Shown here piece after piece: positions 35,892 to 47,760 of a DNA stretch of 64,000 nucleotides. The position numbers were made by a program, and so were the translations under genes. The stretch covers positions 71,115,430 to 71,179,429 of the forward strand of contig OZ023273.1 in NCBI GenBank assembly GCA_964007475.1. Reading direction: 5' to 3'. The notes beneath the pieces were generated by a model. The model saw only the letters and a program-made list of their open reading frames with translations. It searched no databases and was not told the origin of the DNA. The DNA comes from Hybos culiciformis. Lineage: Eukaryota; Arthropoda; Insecta; Diptera; Hybotidae. The first letter of the stretch is position 1; every line of letters starts with the position of its first letter.

Positions 35892-37836
35892 GTTGTTTTA
35901 GAATTATTAAATTGTCATGAGCATAATATTTAAATTTTTAAGTTAGACATTTAAACTCATTTTTGTGATATAAATAGAAAATTATTAAAAAAAAAAATAA
36001 TTCAAAGAAAAGTATTTTTTATAGAATTTGAGCTTTAAGCATAAGGAAAATGTACCAAGTTTGTAAATAAGTTTATGTATTACTTGTAAAAATTAACTCA
36101 AAATAAAAACAAGTTCCAAAACGGGTTTATTGTAATAAATGTATTCAAAATATTAAAATTTCCCAAATATTATTCTAATGTAAATAATGTAATTAAAAAA
36201 AGTATTTGTATAAACTAAATTTTATAATGCAATTTTTATTAACTTCTGTAAATTTATACGAAACTTTATTATACTTTTCTAAAATCAACATACATACGTG
36301 TAAAACAATTCGTTTCATAAGTTTTGTTTTTATTATCCCAGATACTTTTATCTATCTATAGTGTTCCTACGATTTACTTTTGTTGAAATTGAAAGAATAT
36401 GCGCTATTGTATTTCCACTCGTCGTATGTACATGAGCATAAAATCGGAATCTATAATGTAATATAGTAAGACAACAGGTTCAGATTATTGATTTTCTTTT
36501 CATGAAAAGTTAAATTACCAAGTTTAATTAAAAAAAGCATTTAAAAATTATTTGATTTAATTTATGTAGTACCAGTTTTTCATAAGCTCAAATGTAAAGC
36601 AACCAATATCTAAATTAATTTTTAAGCAAATAAATTGTAATTAAATTGTTTCTAACAAAAAATATTCCGATATAGATGAATTTTTAATTACTTTTTTACT
36701 ATTTTTTAATTATTTACTGATTTCTGTAATTATTTATGAGAATTTAACAGACTATATCGCTATATTAACTTTATATGTTTCCTAATATTCTCTGTTATTT
36801 TTTTTTTTATTAAATTACCGTGTACAGAAAAAATTGTGTTTTATTTTTATAGACATTTCTGTAAATATTAGTGTTCTTGATTTTTGTTAGGAACTTTTTT
36901 TTAATATTAAATTTTTAAAATTATAATAAATCCATTATATGTATGTATGTGTATATTCACTCAAATATTAAATATAAAGTAATTGTACAAATAATTTCAC
37001 ATTCCTTTAACCAAAACTGTAAATGTTTACTGATCGCACTTTTTAATTATAATTGAATTAAAATGGGTAAAACAAAATTGTTTTTTCCTTTGAATTATTT
37101 TCTTATTGGACATTTATATGTTGTTGGAAAACCACTAAACTCGTCAAACGAAAGAACTGACAAAAGCCTTAAAAAATTCAAACCAATGGCATTACTCACA
37201 ATAAGCCTAATTTACGTACAAAGATATTCGTAATATTTTTCGATTTTCATAATTTATAATTCAAGCCAATACTTTAAAACTTCAGAATAAGAAATGTATT
37301 ATAATGTACGAATTTTTTTAACTTCGTATAGAATTTAATTGATTCAACATTTTCGAACTCTCGTCTACAAGATTTTTATTAACTTCTTAAATTGTTGCCA
37401 AATTTAGATTTTAATAATCAGTAAATAAATGGTAAAAATTAAAACATTAAATATAATGCCAATACTAATATGTACTAGAAAATGCGTGGACACATTTTGA
37501 TACTAAGTATATTAATGATTATAACAACCTTTTCAATATGCCGTAATTACTTGGAAAATTAATAATTTTTTTTTTCGTTTATGATGTTTATGAATATGAA
37601 CTTTTAAGCTAAACCACAGACGAATATAATGGTGGTTAAACTTATAATTCGAAAACATAATATGCTACTCACGAAATCTATTGATATTTTAGAATTTTTG
37701 TGATATAAATATTTCACAAATTTCAGCAAAAGAAACGCTTAATTCCTTAAAATAAACGCTTAAAATAATTACTATTTATAAAAAAATCATTTGCTTTTTC
37801 AAACAAAACAAAATAATTAAATGTTACTTGCTAACG
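35892..37836. other. Lmln 3' flank, AT-rich
   Basis: No gene was seen after the Lmln stop. It includes the presumed 3' UTR and the candidate polyadenylation signal. Confidence 0.6.
36102..36107 (+). promoter_or_regulatory. Possible polyadenylation signal of Lmln
   Basis: An AATAAA hexamer lies about 210 nt after the Lmln stop codon. Such hexamers are frequent by chance in sequence this AT-rich, so it is only a candidate. Confidence 0.25.
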
Positions 37837-38246
37837 CAGAGATTAGACTGGATAGTAAACTGGATAGTAAACTGATCATTGTATGTGTTTTTTATCTGTG
37901 TTTGTAAGAAGATAGTTGATTGAGTGTCTTTTTACTATCCTGATTTCTATCAAGATTTTTATCATGTTTTCATTTTATTGTATTAAATTTTTTTGTTTTT
38001 TTTTTAGTACAGTGATAAAAAAAAAACAAGGCATACAATTTTTAATTTTGTATTGTTAAAGTAAAAAAAAATAGTTGTTCTTTTTTTTTGACTGTGACTA
38101 TCCAGTCAACTATCTTCTCAACTGTCTTGGTTTAAATCCTGCTAGTAGAGAAGATAGTAAATTGACAATTAATAAAGTAATAAAATTTCACCAATACATT
38201 CAACTACTATCTTCGTCAAGATAGTAAAAAAATCCAGTCTAACCTG
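37837..38246. mobile_element. Palindromic MITE with GATAGTAAA motifs
   Basis: Ends CAGAGATTAGACTGGAT and ATCCAGTCTAACCTG are inverted with a 2-base indel. ACTGGATAGTAA occurs twice on the left; its inverse, or ACTATC, recurs on the right and in the middle. No matching target duplication was found. Confidence 0.65.
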
Positions 38247-38478
38247 GGGGTAAATACAGGGTGACCAACATATCTCTTTTTTAGAGAACATGTTCTCTTT
38301 TTCAAGGCAGATCTTTTGTTCACTTCACTTTTTTGATAAATGTTCACTTTTTTAGAGATATCTCTTTTTTAGTCACTTTTTTAATGCTTTTTGTCTCTTT
38401 TTGTCCTCTTTTTATGTTCTTTCCAAAAAAAATGTAATAAATCAATTATAGGTATAATGGTCAAAAAGGTTTTGTCTA

Positions 38479-38850
38479 ATGTCAGGCTTTATTTTCAAGG
38501 CGTTTAACCGTCCACAAAAAGCGTTATTATATTGTCAGAAATGGGCTAAATATTTTCGAGAAATAGAAGAAGTCTCCTATTATTCAGAATTTTTAAAAAT
38601 TTGTCAATTTTTTTATTCCATTTCTGAGCAAAATGCTAATATAGAAAGAGTTTTTTCATTGATCAATGCTCAGTGGTGTAAAGAAAGAAACAAGTTGAAT
38701 ATTAAAACTGTCCGAGGTATTTTGCAAGTGGTCTATAATTTTAACGATGTGTCATGTACAGATTTTTTTCGAAATATAAAAGAAAATACAGAGCTTCTCA
38801 GCCGGGTGCGAAAAGTTGAGAAATATGATGATGATACATCCGAATCCGAT

Positions 38851-38885
<35 letters not shown>

Positions 38886-38910
38886 TGTATATATATGTAT
38901 TATGAAATAA
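38479..38910 (+). pseudogene. Partial hAT transposase (hATC domain)
   Basis: 143 codons open. Residues about 50-95 read SISEQNANIERVFSLINAQW, then CKERNKLNIKTVRGILQVVY. This is the hATC dimerisation domain with the conserved N--ERVFS and R--L-------L motifs, here with drift. The C-terminal codons run into a (TA)n tract at about 38853-38880 and are not transposase. The DDE catalytic domain and the zinc finger are absent, so the product cannot transpose alone. Confidence 0.78.
38853..38880 (+). repeat. TA microsatellite inside hAT element
   Basis: About 13-14 TA units, lying at the 3' end of the partial transposase frame. Confidence 0.85.
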
Positions 38911-39910
38911 TAATTAATAAAAAACTTGTACATCTTATAAAAAGGGCCGTTGCAAATAAATAATTTTGTTATAAAAATGTTTTTTTCTCGATTTTCAGAT
39001 AAACTATACCTTTTCCAGATAAAGTTTAGGTTTGTTCTCTTATGTTCTCTTTTTTGATGTCGAAATGTTCTATATTTTTTTAGGTCAGACTTGGTCACCC
39101 TGGGTAAATATCAAGCAATTTCGTGAATATCACTACATAGTGTTAGTTATTAAAAAAAAATGAATCTTTGTATTTGTACAGAACATTTTATTTTATTTAA
39201 AACTATAAAAATGTATTTCAAATAATAAAAACAAAAAAAAGAAACTAAATAAAATTAAATTTATTCAATATAAAATATTTTATATTATTATTCCTTTAAA
39301 ATTCAATTTCGATGTTATTCAGTGTTTTGCTCTCCTATTACCACAATTATGGCGATGATACGATTTTCGAAAAAATATCACTTTAAGTAAATCAAAAATA
39401 TCGACTAACAAAATATTTAGACAAAATGAAATCACGATAGTTTATTACACAGTGTATATGAAGCTTGATTAGTAATTTAATATTTTTAAGATTATTTTAG
39501 GTAAAACTACTTCATTTCAATTAATATTTTAATGAGAAATAATACAAAAACATATAATTTTTCAACATTAAGACAAGATTCCTCAATACTGTCAAACATA
39601 TTTTTAAATAAAACATATTTTTGAATAAAACGTTCCGAAATTATCAGCCCTATACTTTTTTCATATTTGTTCGTGAAAAACTAAAATCAGCTCTTTGTTC
39701 AGACAATGAGCTCTGATCATGATAATCTTACTTTTTGAGATTATCATTTTTTTTTTCATAATTTGCTCATACAAAAAAATTGGAATCGGAAATCATGATT
39801 ATCGAAAATCTTGAAAAATTTCAGGGATGAGTTTCAGTTTTTTACCACCCATCTTACCCATTTCCACTCATTCCAACTTATTTTTGACGTATGTATTTTT
39901 GACTTTTATT

Positions 39911-41375
39911 GAAGTGAAACTTCTTTAGAGGCATTGTGATTGAGAGTGAAAAAAATGTAAGTGTCAAAAACAGAACAATTATTGTCAAAAAATAAAACAA
40001 AATTCAAACGATTATTGTCAAAATTCAAACGATTATTGTCAAAAAAAAAGGCAAAAAGAAAAGAAAAAAGAAAAAAATTATGTGTCAGCTGATGATAAAA
40101 CCGACAGCCGCTAGCAACTTAATGAAGCTTATCAGCGCAATAACCTACTCTATATTAGCTCAGAATTAAAGTCGAAAATACTATTTTTTCGATTGAAAGG
40201 GAAATATAATTTATTTTAAATTATTGAATAACAAATATTTCATTTATTAATTATTAGTGCTAATTTTCAAAAAGTTTTTGGAATACAAATATGTATTCTG
40301 AATAAAAATGTTCCAATGCATTTTGTAGATAATTTATTTATGATATTAATTTTTCTTAATGTAATTTGTAGTTTGTTGGTGTAATTTATTTTTGACATTA
40401 AATTACACTAATAAAATGCAGGAGGAATATTTTTTTACAATTCCTTTTCAGAAGAAGTACTAATAAACATGAAATTTGTCAGGCATATTTGCAAAAGTTA
40501 TTTTAGGTTAAACTTTTCGGGCAACAAAAATAAAAACATGATTTAAGCCACGCTGCTGTTTTTTCATACATTATTGTCGCGAATAACCGGAATTGTGTTT
40601 ACAGCTTAAAATATAGTAGAAATCATCTGCAATCAGTGTTGCCATAAATCTAGCCATTTTGAAATAATTTTATGCCACTAAACTTTTTGAGCTTAAAAAG
40701 TATTTTAGAATTTTTAAATGCTTTTATCTCTAATATGGTGTTCGCATTAGGAGAATATTTGTGGAATATGCTGTTTTCCGGAATATTTCAGGAAAATGAA
40801 CTGGATTTTTCATATAAAAATATATTCCGGAATATGTATATTCCACTTTCATATTCTAGTTTGTCAGAGTTAAAATTCTATATTTATAGTTACTTTCACT
40901 CACTTTTTGAAATTTTGTTATAGTTGGCAACAATTTTTTTTGTCAAATTCGAGTCAAAATGAAAAAAAAAAAACAAAATAAAATTGATAAAAAGTGAGAT
41001 AAAAAGTCAAAATTTTCAACAACAAATTTCTAAATTTTTGTATACATCATTAAATTCCACTTCTCATCAAATTTTGTAATGCGAACGGTAATTTGTTTTC
41101 CGGAATATAAGTGGAATTTAAATTAGAATGCGAACAAGGTATAAGCAGTCGCTGGGTTTTAATTTTTTCTAAGCCGCCGAATTCCTCAAAACAAGTAATT
41201 TTAAGTCGACTGACCGCAGCATTCGAAGGGCAAAAATCAACTAGTCGCCGTCGAAAAAATCGATCTGCGTCATATCTTATATGCACTTGGCCATTTTAAA
41301 TATTTATTTAGCCTTCCCAGAAAATACTACTTGCCATGAAGTTTCACTTCTTCCGTGTGTCCCGAGACTCACATA
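39911..41375 (+). repeat. Dispersed repeat R1, copy 3, interrupted
   Basis: Full-length R1 with both termini, split by the Harbinger-like MITE at 40734-41141. It is itself inserted in repeat R5. The reverse complement of R5 copy B near 48780-48800 reads straight through the site and so gives an empty-site comparison. Confidence 0.75.
40734..41141. mobile_element. Harbinger-like MITE inside R1 copy 3, TSD TAA
   Basis: 408 bp. Ends TATGGTGTTCGCATT and AATGCGAACAAGGTA are inverted. TAA lies on both sides (40731-40733, 41142-41144). It interrupts R1 copy 3 at a place where R1 copy 1 is continuous, which shows that it is an insertion. ATTCCGGAATAT motifs recur inside. No ORF of interest. Confidence 0.8.
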
Positions 41376-41589
41376 TTTTTTTTTTTTGACATATTTTCTT
41401 TATTTACAAAACAAAAAAAATTTGAGTAGTAAATAATTTTCATAAATATTTGTTTTTATTTTGTGTGTTTTCATGTTCTTTACTATTTTTGTTTTCGTTC
41501 ATAATCCTGTTCACACTTCAAAGGAAGATTATCTACGCAAATCACGATTAGGAAATCATGATTTATTCCTTGTCTGAACAAGGCATTAA

Positions 41590-41937
41590 GGGACTGTTAA
41601 CATATTACGTAACGCTTTTTTTGCCGTTTTTTAACCCCCCCCCCCCAACCCAACCCCATATAACAGATTGCGAAGACCCCCCCTCCCGCCCAGAAGAATA
41701 ACGTAACAAAAGTTAAACACTATTTAAATTACTTTTTGAACAATTTTTTTATTCGAATAAACAAAACAAAATTCATTATAACTTATTTAGTGTAATTTTT
41801 TTTATAAAAAGGCGGAAATTTGGTTACATAACATTTTTATAAACACCCCCCCCGCCCCCCCCCCCGCCGTCGTAACAAACCGTAACAAAATTTCAAACCC
41901 CACCCCTTAGGCCGTTACGTAATTTGTGAACATCCCC
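41590..41937 (-). mobile_element. Poly-G MITE copy 3 (reverse orientation), TSD TAA
   Basis: 348 bp, same family inverted, so the G-runs appear as C-runs. Ends GGGACTGTTAACATATTACG and ACGTAATTTGTGAACATCCCC. TAA flanks at 41587-41589 and 41938-41940. Confidence 0.82.
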
Positions 41938-41987
41938 TAAGAAGAAGAAGAATGAAGTTTTACAAAATATTTTCTTACGGCATAAGG

Positions 41988-42132
41988 TGAAAACACAATT
42001 GGGGCGACAACGACGGCGACAGCGATAGCGACTGTCAAAAACCATATATTTGTATGAGAATGAAACAATTGAGGCGATTTTTTTATATGAAAAATCGCTG
42101 TCGCCGTCGTCGTCGCCCCAATTGTGTTTTCA
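41988..42132. mobile_element. Short palindromic MITE of GGCGAC hexamers
   Basis: 145 bp. Ends TGAAAACACAATTGGGGCGA and its complement. GCGACRRCGACGGCGACAGCG-type repeats on each arm make it the most GC-rich hairpin in the window. A second copy begins at 63956 and is cut by the window end. Confidence 0.8.
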
Positions 42133-42315
42133 ACTATAGAATCACAAAAAAAAAGTGAAAATGGAATAAGTTACCTAACTAAAATTATTCACCACTAAGT
42201 CCGATTTTCAGTTTTTTTTTTAATTTTATTCGAATTTAAAAGAAAAGTTTTTTCATAAATTTTTCGTTAATTTTTCTAATTTGAACATGCTTCAGAGACC
42301 TGTGATGATGATGGC

Positions 42316-42507
42316 TGTTATAGTACGATTCAAATCACTTGACCAATCCGTTATGCAAAGCTTTCCCTTTCCATTAAAAAATGCATACAAAATTTAGGGG
42401 AAATTATTTAAGAAAAAAGCTCATGCAATTTTTGTATAATAATTTTATTCAAATTTTACCCTCTCTTAAAAGCTCATTGGTCAAGTGATTTGAATCGTAC
42501 TATAACA
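42316..42507. mobile_element. Palindromic MITE, copy 2
   Basis: Starts TGTTATAGTACGATTCAAAT and ends with its complement. The outer 32 bases pair almost perfectly. The inner arm diverges from copy 1 on the right side. No clear target duplication. Confidence 0.72.
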
Positions 42508-43006
42508 GAAATTTGACTATTATGAATAATTTTGTAGAAAATTACAATATTGTTGTAGAGATAGAAACATTATTTTTAAAGTGCCATCTTTTGTAAAATT
42601 TATAAACGAATAGAAAATTAAAGCTTTCGTGCATTTATGTTTTCAAGAAGCTATTTGAAATGACAGAATTCTGTAAAATAAAATAATTTTTATAATTTAT
42701 ATAAAAGCTTTCGATTACTGCACCCAGAAAAAAAATGTTTTTAACTGTTAAACAAAAATTGTTGATGTTAAAGAGAATTTTTTTAAATTAAACTAATAAG
42801 TACATATTTGATCTAAGTAAAGATGCTTCTTATTTTAACATTTGATTTTGTTATTTTAAAATGTTTCAAACAGTTATTTAGTAAAAGCTGAAAATTGTGA
42901 TTTTAACAACATTAATTGTTATTTTAAATATGTTTCATTCGAAAGAAATAAAATTTTACTATTCTCTATTTTAAATTAAAAACTCTTGTATTATTATAAC
43001 AATTAC

Positions 43007-43466
43007 CAGAGACCGGAAGTTCATGCAAATACATGTTTTTTTCTGATAACTCTAAACTAAAATCAAGTAAATATCTGTGCGAATCAAAGATTTTTAAGAA
43101 AAATGGCATCGATTTGTTAGAGCATATATTTACATATTTCTCCAATAATTGCATATAAATGCATATTTGCCTTATAAATGCATGTATTTGCATTTATTTG
43201 AAAATTTAAAAAAAGTAGAGAATTTCTTCATATCAACATTTTTTTGAAAGAATGTTTACCTACAACTTTTTCGAATAGATGGTTTTACAAATTGTCACTA
43301 ATCGGAGAATGAATTTCACAGAAGAAAATATATAATTGTTTCTAATTGCAATTTATCAGATAAATAATGTATTATAGTGCATATTTAAGAGCATATTTAT
43401 TAGGTTTTAAGAGCATTAGAGCATGCATATTTTAACGTTTTTAAGAGCATGAACTTCCGGTCTCTG
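43007..43466 (+). mobile_element. hAT-type MITE, 8-bp TSD ACAATTAC
   Basis: 460 bp. Ends CAGAGACCGGAAGTTCATGC and GCATGAACTTCCGGTCTCTG form a perfect 20-bp inverted repeat. TSDs ACAATTAC lie at 42999-43006 and 43467-43474. Inside are many TGCAT and GAGCAT motifs. No transposase. It is nested in the TIR element at 42721-44283. Confidence 0.9.
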
Positions 43467-43727
43467 ACAATTACACATTCAATTGTTGATATGACAATAA
43501 TAGCTTTTGAAATAATGTTTTTGTTGTTATTTAAAAATTGTACATATAACAATAAAAATTGTCAAAGTAAATACGGCATTGTTAACAAAAAAGTTTTGGT
43601 TGATTTAAAAAGCTACACTTTTAAAATAAATATTTATCTTGTTAAATTAAAGAACTCCGCTCTTAACTTGTCTCTTTTTTTTACCGAATTTATATTTTCT
43701 ATTTAATACATTGTTGTATATTACTGA

Positions 43728-43790
43728 CATAGCTCAGTGGAAGACTCTACATCACATTGAACACAGCGGTTAAACAACGTCTCGTAGTGA
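43728..43790 (+). repeat. tRNA-like SINE head
   Basis: Contains an A-box-like TAGCTCAGTGGAAGA and a weak B-box-like GCGGTTAAAC. A long A-rich tract follows. The acceptor stem does not pair, so it is not a functional tRNA. It resembles the segment at 57418-57482, which starts ATAGCTCAGTGGCAGAG. Confidence 0.5.
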
Positions 43791-43809
43791 TAGTACTTAG
43801 ATGGATTAC

Positions 43810-44015
43810 CAATAAAAAAAAACAATAAAAAAACAATAAAAAAACAAAAAAAGACGAAAAAAGCGAAAAAAAAAACAAAAACAAACCAAGAAAATAAAAA
43901 AAAAAACAAAAAAAAAAAGAACCAAAAATAACCAAAAAAAAAAAAACAAAAAAAAAAAAAAAGGCGAAAAAAAAACAAAAACAAACCAAAAAAATAAAAA
44001 AACAAAAAAACTATT
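43810..44015 (+). repeat. A-rich simple sequence
   Basis: About 200 bp of A-runs broken by single C or G. It follows the tRNA-like head at 43728-43790. Minus-strand ORFs of Phe-rich repeats here are artefacts of the T-rich complement. Confidence 0.8.
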
Positions 44016-44283
44016 TTAAAATAATTATTTCGAATAGTTAATTTAACAGTTTGGCACCGTAACAATATATTTTTTTTCTCAAACTGCTAAAATTGTTATA
44101 ATAACAACTTAACATTTTAAATATAACTATTTTGTGTTAATTTTAACATTGTAATATGTCTTTTGAATTAACAATTTTTGCAATTTTAATTTAACTATAA
44201 ACCCTTTTGCGCAAAATCTATAAAGATTTTTTGTTAATTTTACCTATAAAATCTTTTAATTTAACAATTTTTTTTTCTGGGTG

Positions 44284-47200
44284 TGCTATCTAATATTCAG
44301 TTAATACGAAGTTTGAATTTCAAAATTTATTTGAACGTTAAATATTTATTTATAAGTGAGGTAATGTTGACTTCCAAAGCAGGCAGTCCACAACGGTCAG
44401 AACAGAACCGATAATTCATGATCTTCTTACTTAAATATAGTATGTAAATAATCATAAAAACTAATGACTTTCATGTACTATTACATGATTATTACATGAT
44501 CCGTTTACATAATAAATATTTAAAAATATTAAATGCAATAATTTCATTCAAAGTCTTGAATTTTATGTAATAATGTAATATAATACTAAGTATGTTAATC
44601 TTGTCAATATATATACAATAAGTAAAGCACATTATACATTACGTACATTTACATATGTTTAAAACAATTAAATGTCAGTGGGATTTTGAAGAGCCATAAC
44701 TCCGAAATGGGGGCCTTCCCGCAAAAACCGTCTCGGATTTAACATTTTAGGGACCACCTCTATTACGTACCCAAAAATAGGGCAAATCGGCACTAAAAAT
44801 TTTCCCCTACAAAAATGTATGAAAACTTTGGGAGCCCTTATCTCCGAAACGGGGCCTTTGCCCCAAGAACAGATTTCAGTTTTGGGAGTTTGGGAACCGC
44901 CTCTACCCCCCCTCCAAGTTTCAGCCCGTTCTTCACACAGTTTTGTACGAGTAAATGTCGAAAAATTTAAATAAATTGAAAAAAACAAATAGTAATTCTG
45001 GGTTGAGATTTTTATTACAATTTTATTACATAAAATATGATTAAATAATAACATAAATTTCATTTATAATGAAATTTGCACACTTTACATAAATTCGTCA
45101 ATATTTTCATATAGAAACCTTTCATTCAAAAAATTAATGCTAGTGACTAGAATTCAACTACAACGTGAAACCTACCTCAATAATTTTTCTTATCTTAAAG
45201 TGATACAATTTTTCAGTTTTCGCAACAAGCTATATTTAAAAAAAAAAATTATAATTGGTTAAAATTTCATTCAGCATTTTATAATTAATTTTTTCTATAT
45301 TCCAGTTAGACTTTCCAAAGTAAACTAGAATTATACATATTCATGATTAGAAAAAAAAAAAAACAAAAATCCCGAGAAATGATCGAAGTAACTTTGAATA
45401 ATTAAATGCTTGTTTTTAGATATCAAATCGTTAGCCAGTACCATTATTGGATTTTATCAATAACTTTAATTTCAGATTTTTTTTAAGTTAAAGCTTATTT
45501 TTCACCAAACGTAACTAGTTTTAAATTTTAATAGTTACCCTTTTCTTTGTAAAGAAAACCGTTTGTATTTAAATTTATTACATTTATATAAAAATTTTAT
45601 GTTTTTCTTTTGTTTCAATTATTTTTAATTACTTACAATGATAAAATGAACGAATAGTTATTTTTATTTTAATTATAATACTTTGTTTTTATTATATACA
45701 CTTAATACAAATGCATCACAATCAATATAATAGTAATTCTAATTTCAATGAAAGTATAACAAATTGCATACTTGTAATCCCTAAAATTGTTATAAATAAA
45801 TGGTTTTATAAACATTTTTCTATGGAAAATTGAAGGAAATCTTTCTAGTTTATAAGTTTTTCCAATTTACTTACATAAGATTAAAACTGAAAAAGGGATT
45901 TGAACTTAATTTATTTGAATTTATATTATTTTAATTATTCCATAAACAAATTTCTGTGAAATAAAAATTATTAAATATTCTGTGAAATAAAAATTATTGT
46001 TTGTTGGTCGCAAATTTATATTTTTTTGAAATTTAAATTTAACCATCAAAATTAAAAATAATTTAGAACTTTGATCATTTTTAAATTTTTATTGACATAA
46101 AATTTGTTGGACCGTGGTATTGTGGTGCTGATTGCTATACTATTACCATTACTATTTTGGCACACTCATCTGTTAACATATTTCGCAAAGGTATATTTCT
46201 CGAGACCATTTTTATAAAATTTCTTCTTACATAGAAAAAACAGTAAACTATAATTAGTGAAGTAAGTAGATTAACAAAATTATTTTTTGAAGTTTCTTGT
46301 GCATACATATTTGGAAATATTTATAATATTTGAACTTTTTTTACTTTATTGACTCTATAAATGTGTTTGAAATACTTTCAGTCTTTATGATTATTACAAA
46401 TTTTATTCTTAGAATTCTTAAGCTGTTATTTTTTGTCAGATTGCCAGCATTAAAAATTATAATTTTTTTTATTATATTCAATCGGGCAAAAATTCTATAC
46501 TCGCTTTCACATTACGACGGCAGTGAGGAAATTTTTCAAAAGCTCTAAGGTTGTAACCAATTCAAATATTAAAATTATGTACATTCCTTTTCTGGAAACT
46601 AATATTTAAATTTAATTTAAAATTAATTAAATAAATGTATAACAAATAAAATAAAATATTGCAAATTATGTATTTTAATTAAGTTTTTTGGAAAGAAAAA
46701 TTTTTATAATTATTTTTTGTATTATTTTTTATGTAAACTTATGTTCTTGTTTAAAAGCTAAATTTTTAACATTTTTTATTTCATCGTTCTAATTTTTTTT
46801 TTGTTTATTGTTCTATGAATATAAAAGCATTTAAATAAAATTTTCTTAATTAAAATTCGATTTTGGAAAAACAATATTTTCTATTTTCTCTTTTCATAAG
46901 ATTTCATTATTTTATCGGCCGGATGTAGGTGTATTTTATTAAATTGTTATTAAGTGCTTTTCGTCAAAATAATAATCTCCATTTTCATAATTTTTCTATT
47001 TAAAAAAAAAAATTATTAAAATGTTCATAAATTTTTTGTTACAACATTTTCTTATAATAATGCCCTATTCCTGCATATAATAATTTACAACATCAACTAA
47101 GATTTATGAATTTATATAAAAAAATTAAAGAAACAAAAATTAAAAACAATTTTTTTTTTCACAATCTTAAGAAGTCGATAATAAAAAAATAATTATTTTT

Positions 47201-47570
47201 TAATATTGTGTTGTAGCGTTGTAGGTACATTATGTTATTTTCAGAAATTCATGTAACACAATAATTCTGATTCTGATTAGAAATTATAGGACAACATAAA
47301 AATAGTAATAATATCTAATATGTATATGTGTATGTATGGATAAGGACCTTATATAAATTAAAATATTTATTGCGTTATGTCAAAAATTGTTGAGTGTCGA
47401 ATTTGCGAAAAAGTTATTTATTTATATATTTATTTAGAAAAAAATATTTACAGTACTTATCATAATAATAACTAGAACTGCTTTAACGGGTATATAAAGT
47501 GACCGATTAAAATGGGAATCAAAATGTCAAAACGGAAGCAGAATGTCATATTATTAGTATTATGATAATG
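44284..47570. other. AT-rich, no gene
   Basis: Apart from the diverged tandem repeat at 44680-44945, nothing was recognised. The 72-codon frame at 46330 is hydrophobic low-complexity translation of T-rich DNA. Confidence 0.6.
44680..44945 (+). repeat. Two-unit diverged tandem repeat
   Basis: GAGCCATAACTCCGAAATGG near 44691 and GAGCCCTTATCTCCGAAACG near 44831 head two copies about 140 bp apart. Each then shares GGCCTT..C, a Gly/Pro-like C-rich stretch and ACC(A/G)CCTCTA. More GC than its surroundings. No conserved frame was found, although a minus ORF covers it. Confidence 0.6.
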
Positions 47571-47593
47571 CGCTAGCCAATGAACGTATATAT

Positions 47594-47760
47594 AAGGAAG
47601 AGTATATTATTATTGCAAGTGAAGCTTTTTAATTTTTTCAAAGTACCGTAGTTGCCTATTTCAATTGTCAAAAAAGGAACAAAAAAAAAAAGAAAAATTC
47701 ATAAAAACATAAAAAAGCTTCATTGGCTTTCATAGCAAAATACATAATTTACTCTTCCTT
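47594..47760. repeat. Short palindromic MITE
   Basis: Ends AAGGAAGAGTA and TACTCTTCCTT are perfect 11-bp inverted repeats. GAAGCTTTTT and AAAAAGCTTC pair inside. It adjoins the R5 terminus. A related hairpin lies at about 25428-25625 in an Lmln intron. Confidence 0.6.

Larger units (their letters stand above)
38257..39102 (+). mobile_element. hAT element with partial transposase ORF, 8-bp TSD GGTAAATA
   Basis: 846 bp bounded by CAGGGTGACCAA and TTGGTCACCCTG, a perfect 12-bp inverted repeat. Perfect TSDs GGTAAATA lie at 38249-38256 and 39103-39110. TGTTCTCTTTTT motifs cluster near both ends. It is an internally deleted element that keeps the C-terminal part of the transposase (38479-38910). 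It inserted ten bases to the right of the palindromic MITE at 37837-38246. Confidence 0.9.
39693..41583 (+). repeat. TIR repeat R5, copy A, interrupted by R1
   Basis: Ends CTTTGTTCAGACAATGA and TGTCTGAACAAGG are inverted. Next to them are ATCATGAT motifs. About 210 bp on the left and 200 bp on the right match R5 copy B; R1 fills the middle. The poly-G MITE copy 3 abuts its right end. Confidence 0.65.
42721..44283. mobile_element. TIR element with tRNA-like centre (1)
   Basis: Ends CACCCAGAAAAAAAA and TTTTTTTTCTGGGTG are inverted. GTTAAA-type motifs recur throughout. It contains the hAT MITE 43007-43466, a tRNA-like segment at 43728-43790, and an A-rich tract at 43810-44015. No target duplication is clear. 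Confidence 0.62.

Noticed and set aside
37837..38246. hAT assignment of the palindromic MITE
   Set aside because: It has CAG-type ends, but the flanking octamers (TGCTAACG and GGGGTAAA) do not match.
43721..44065. Phe-rich minus-strand ORFs of 114 and 80 aa
   Set aside because: They translate the A-rich tail of a tRNA-like repeat.
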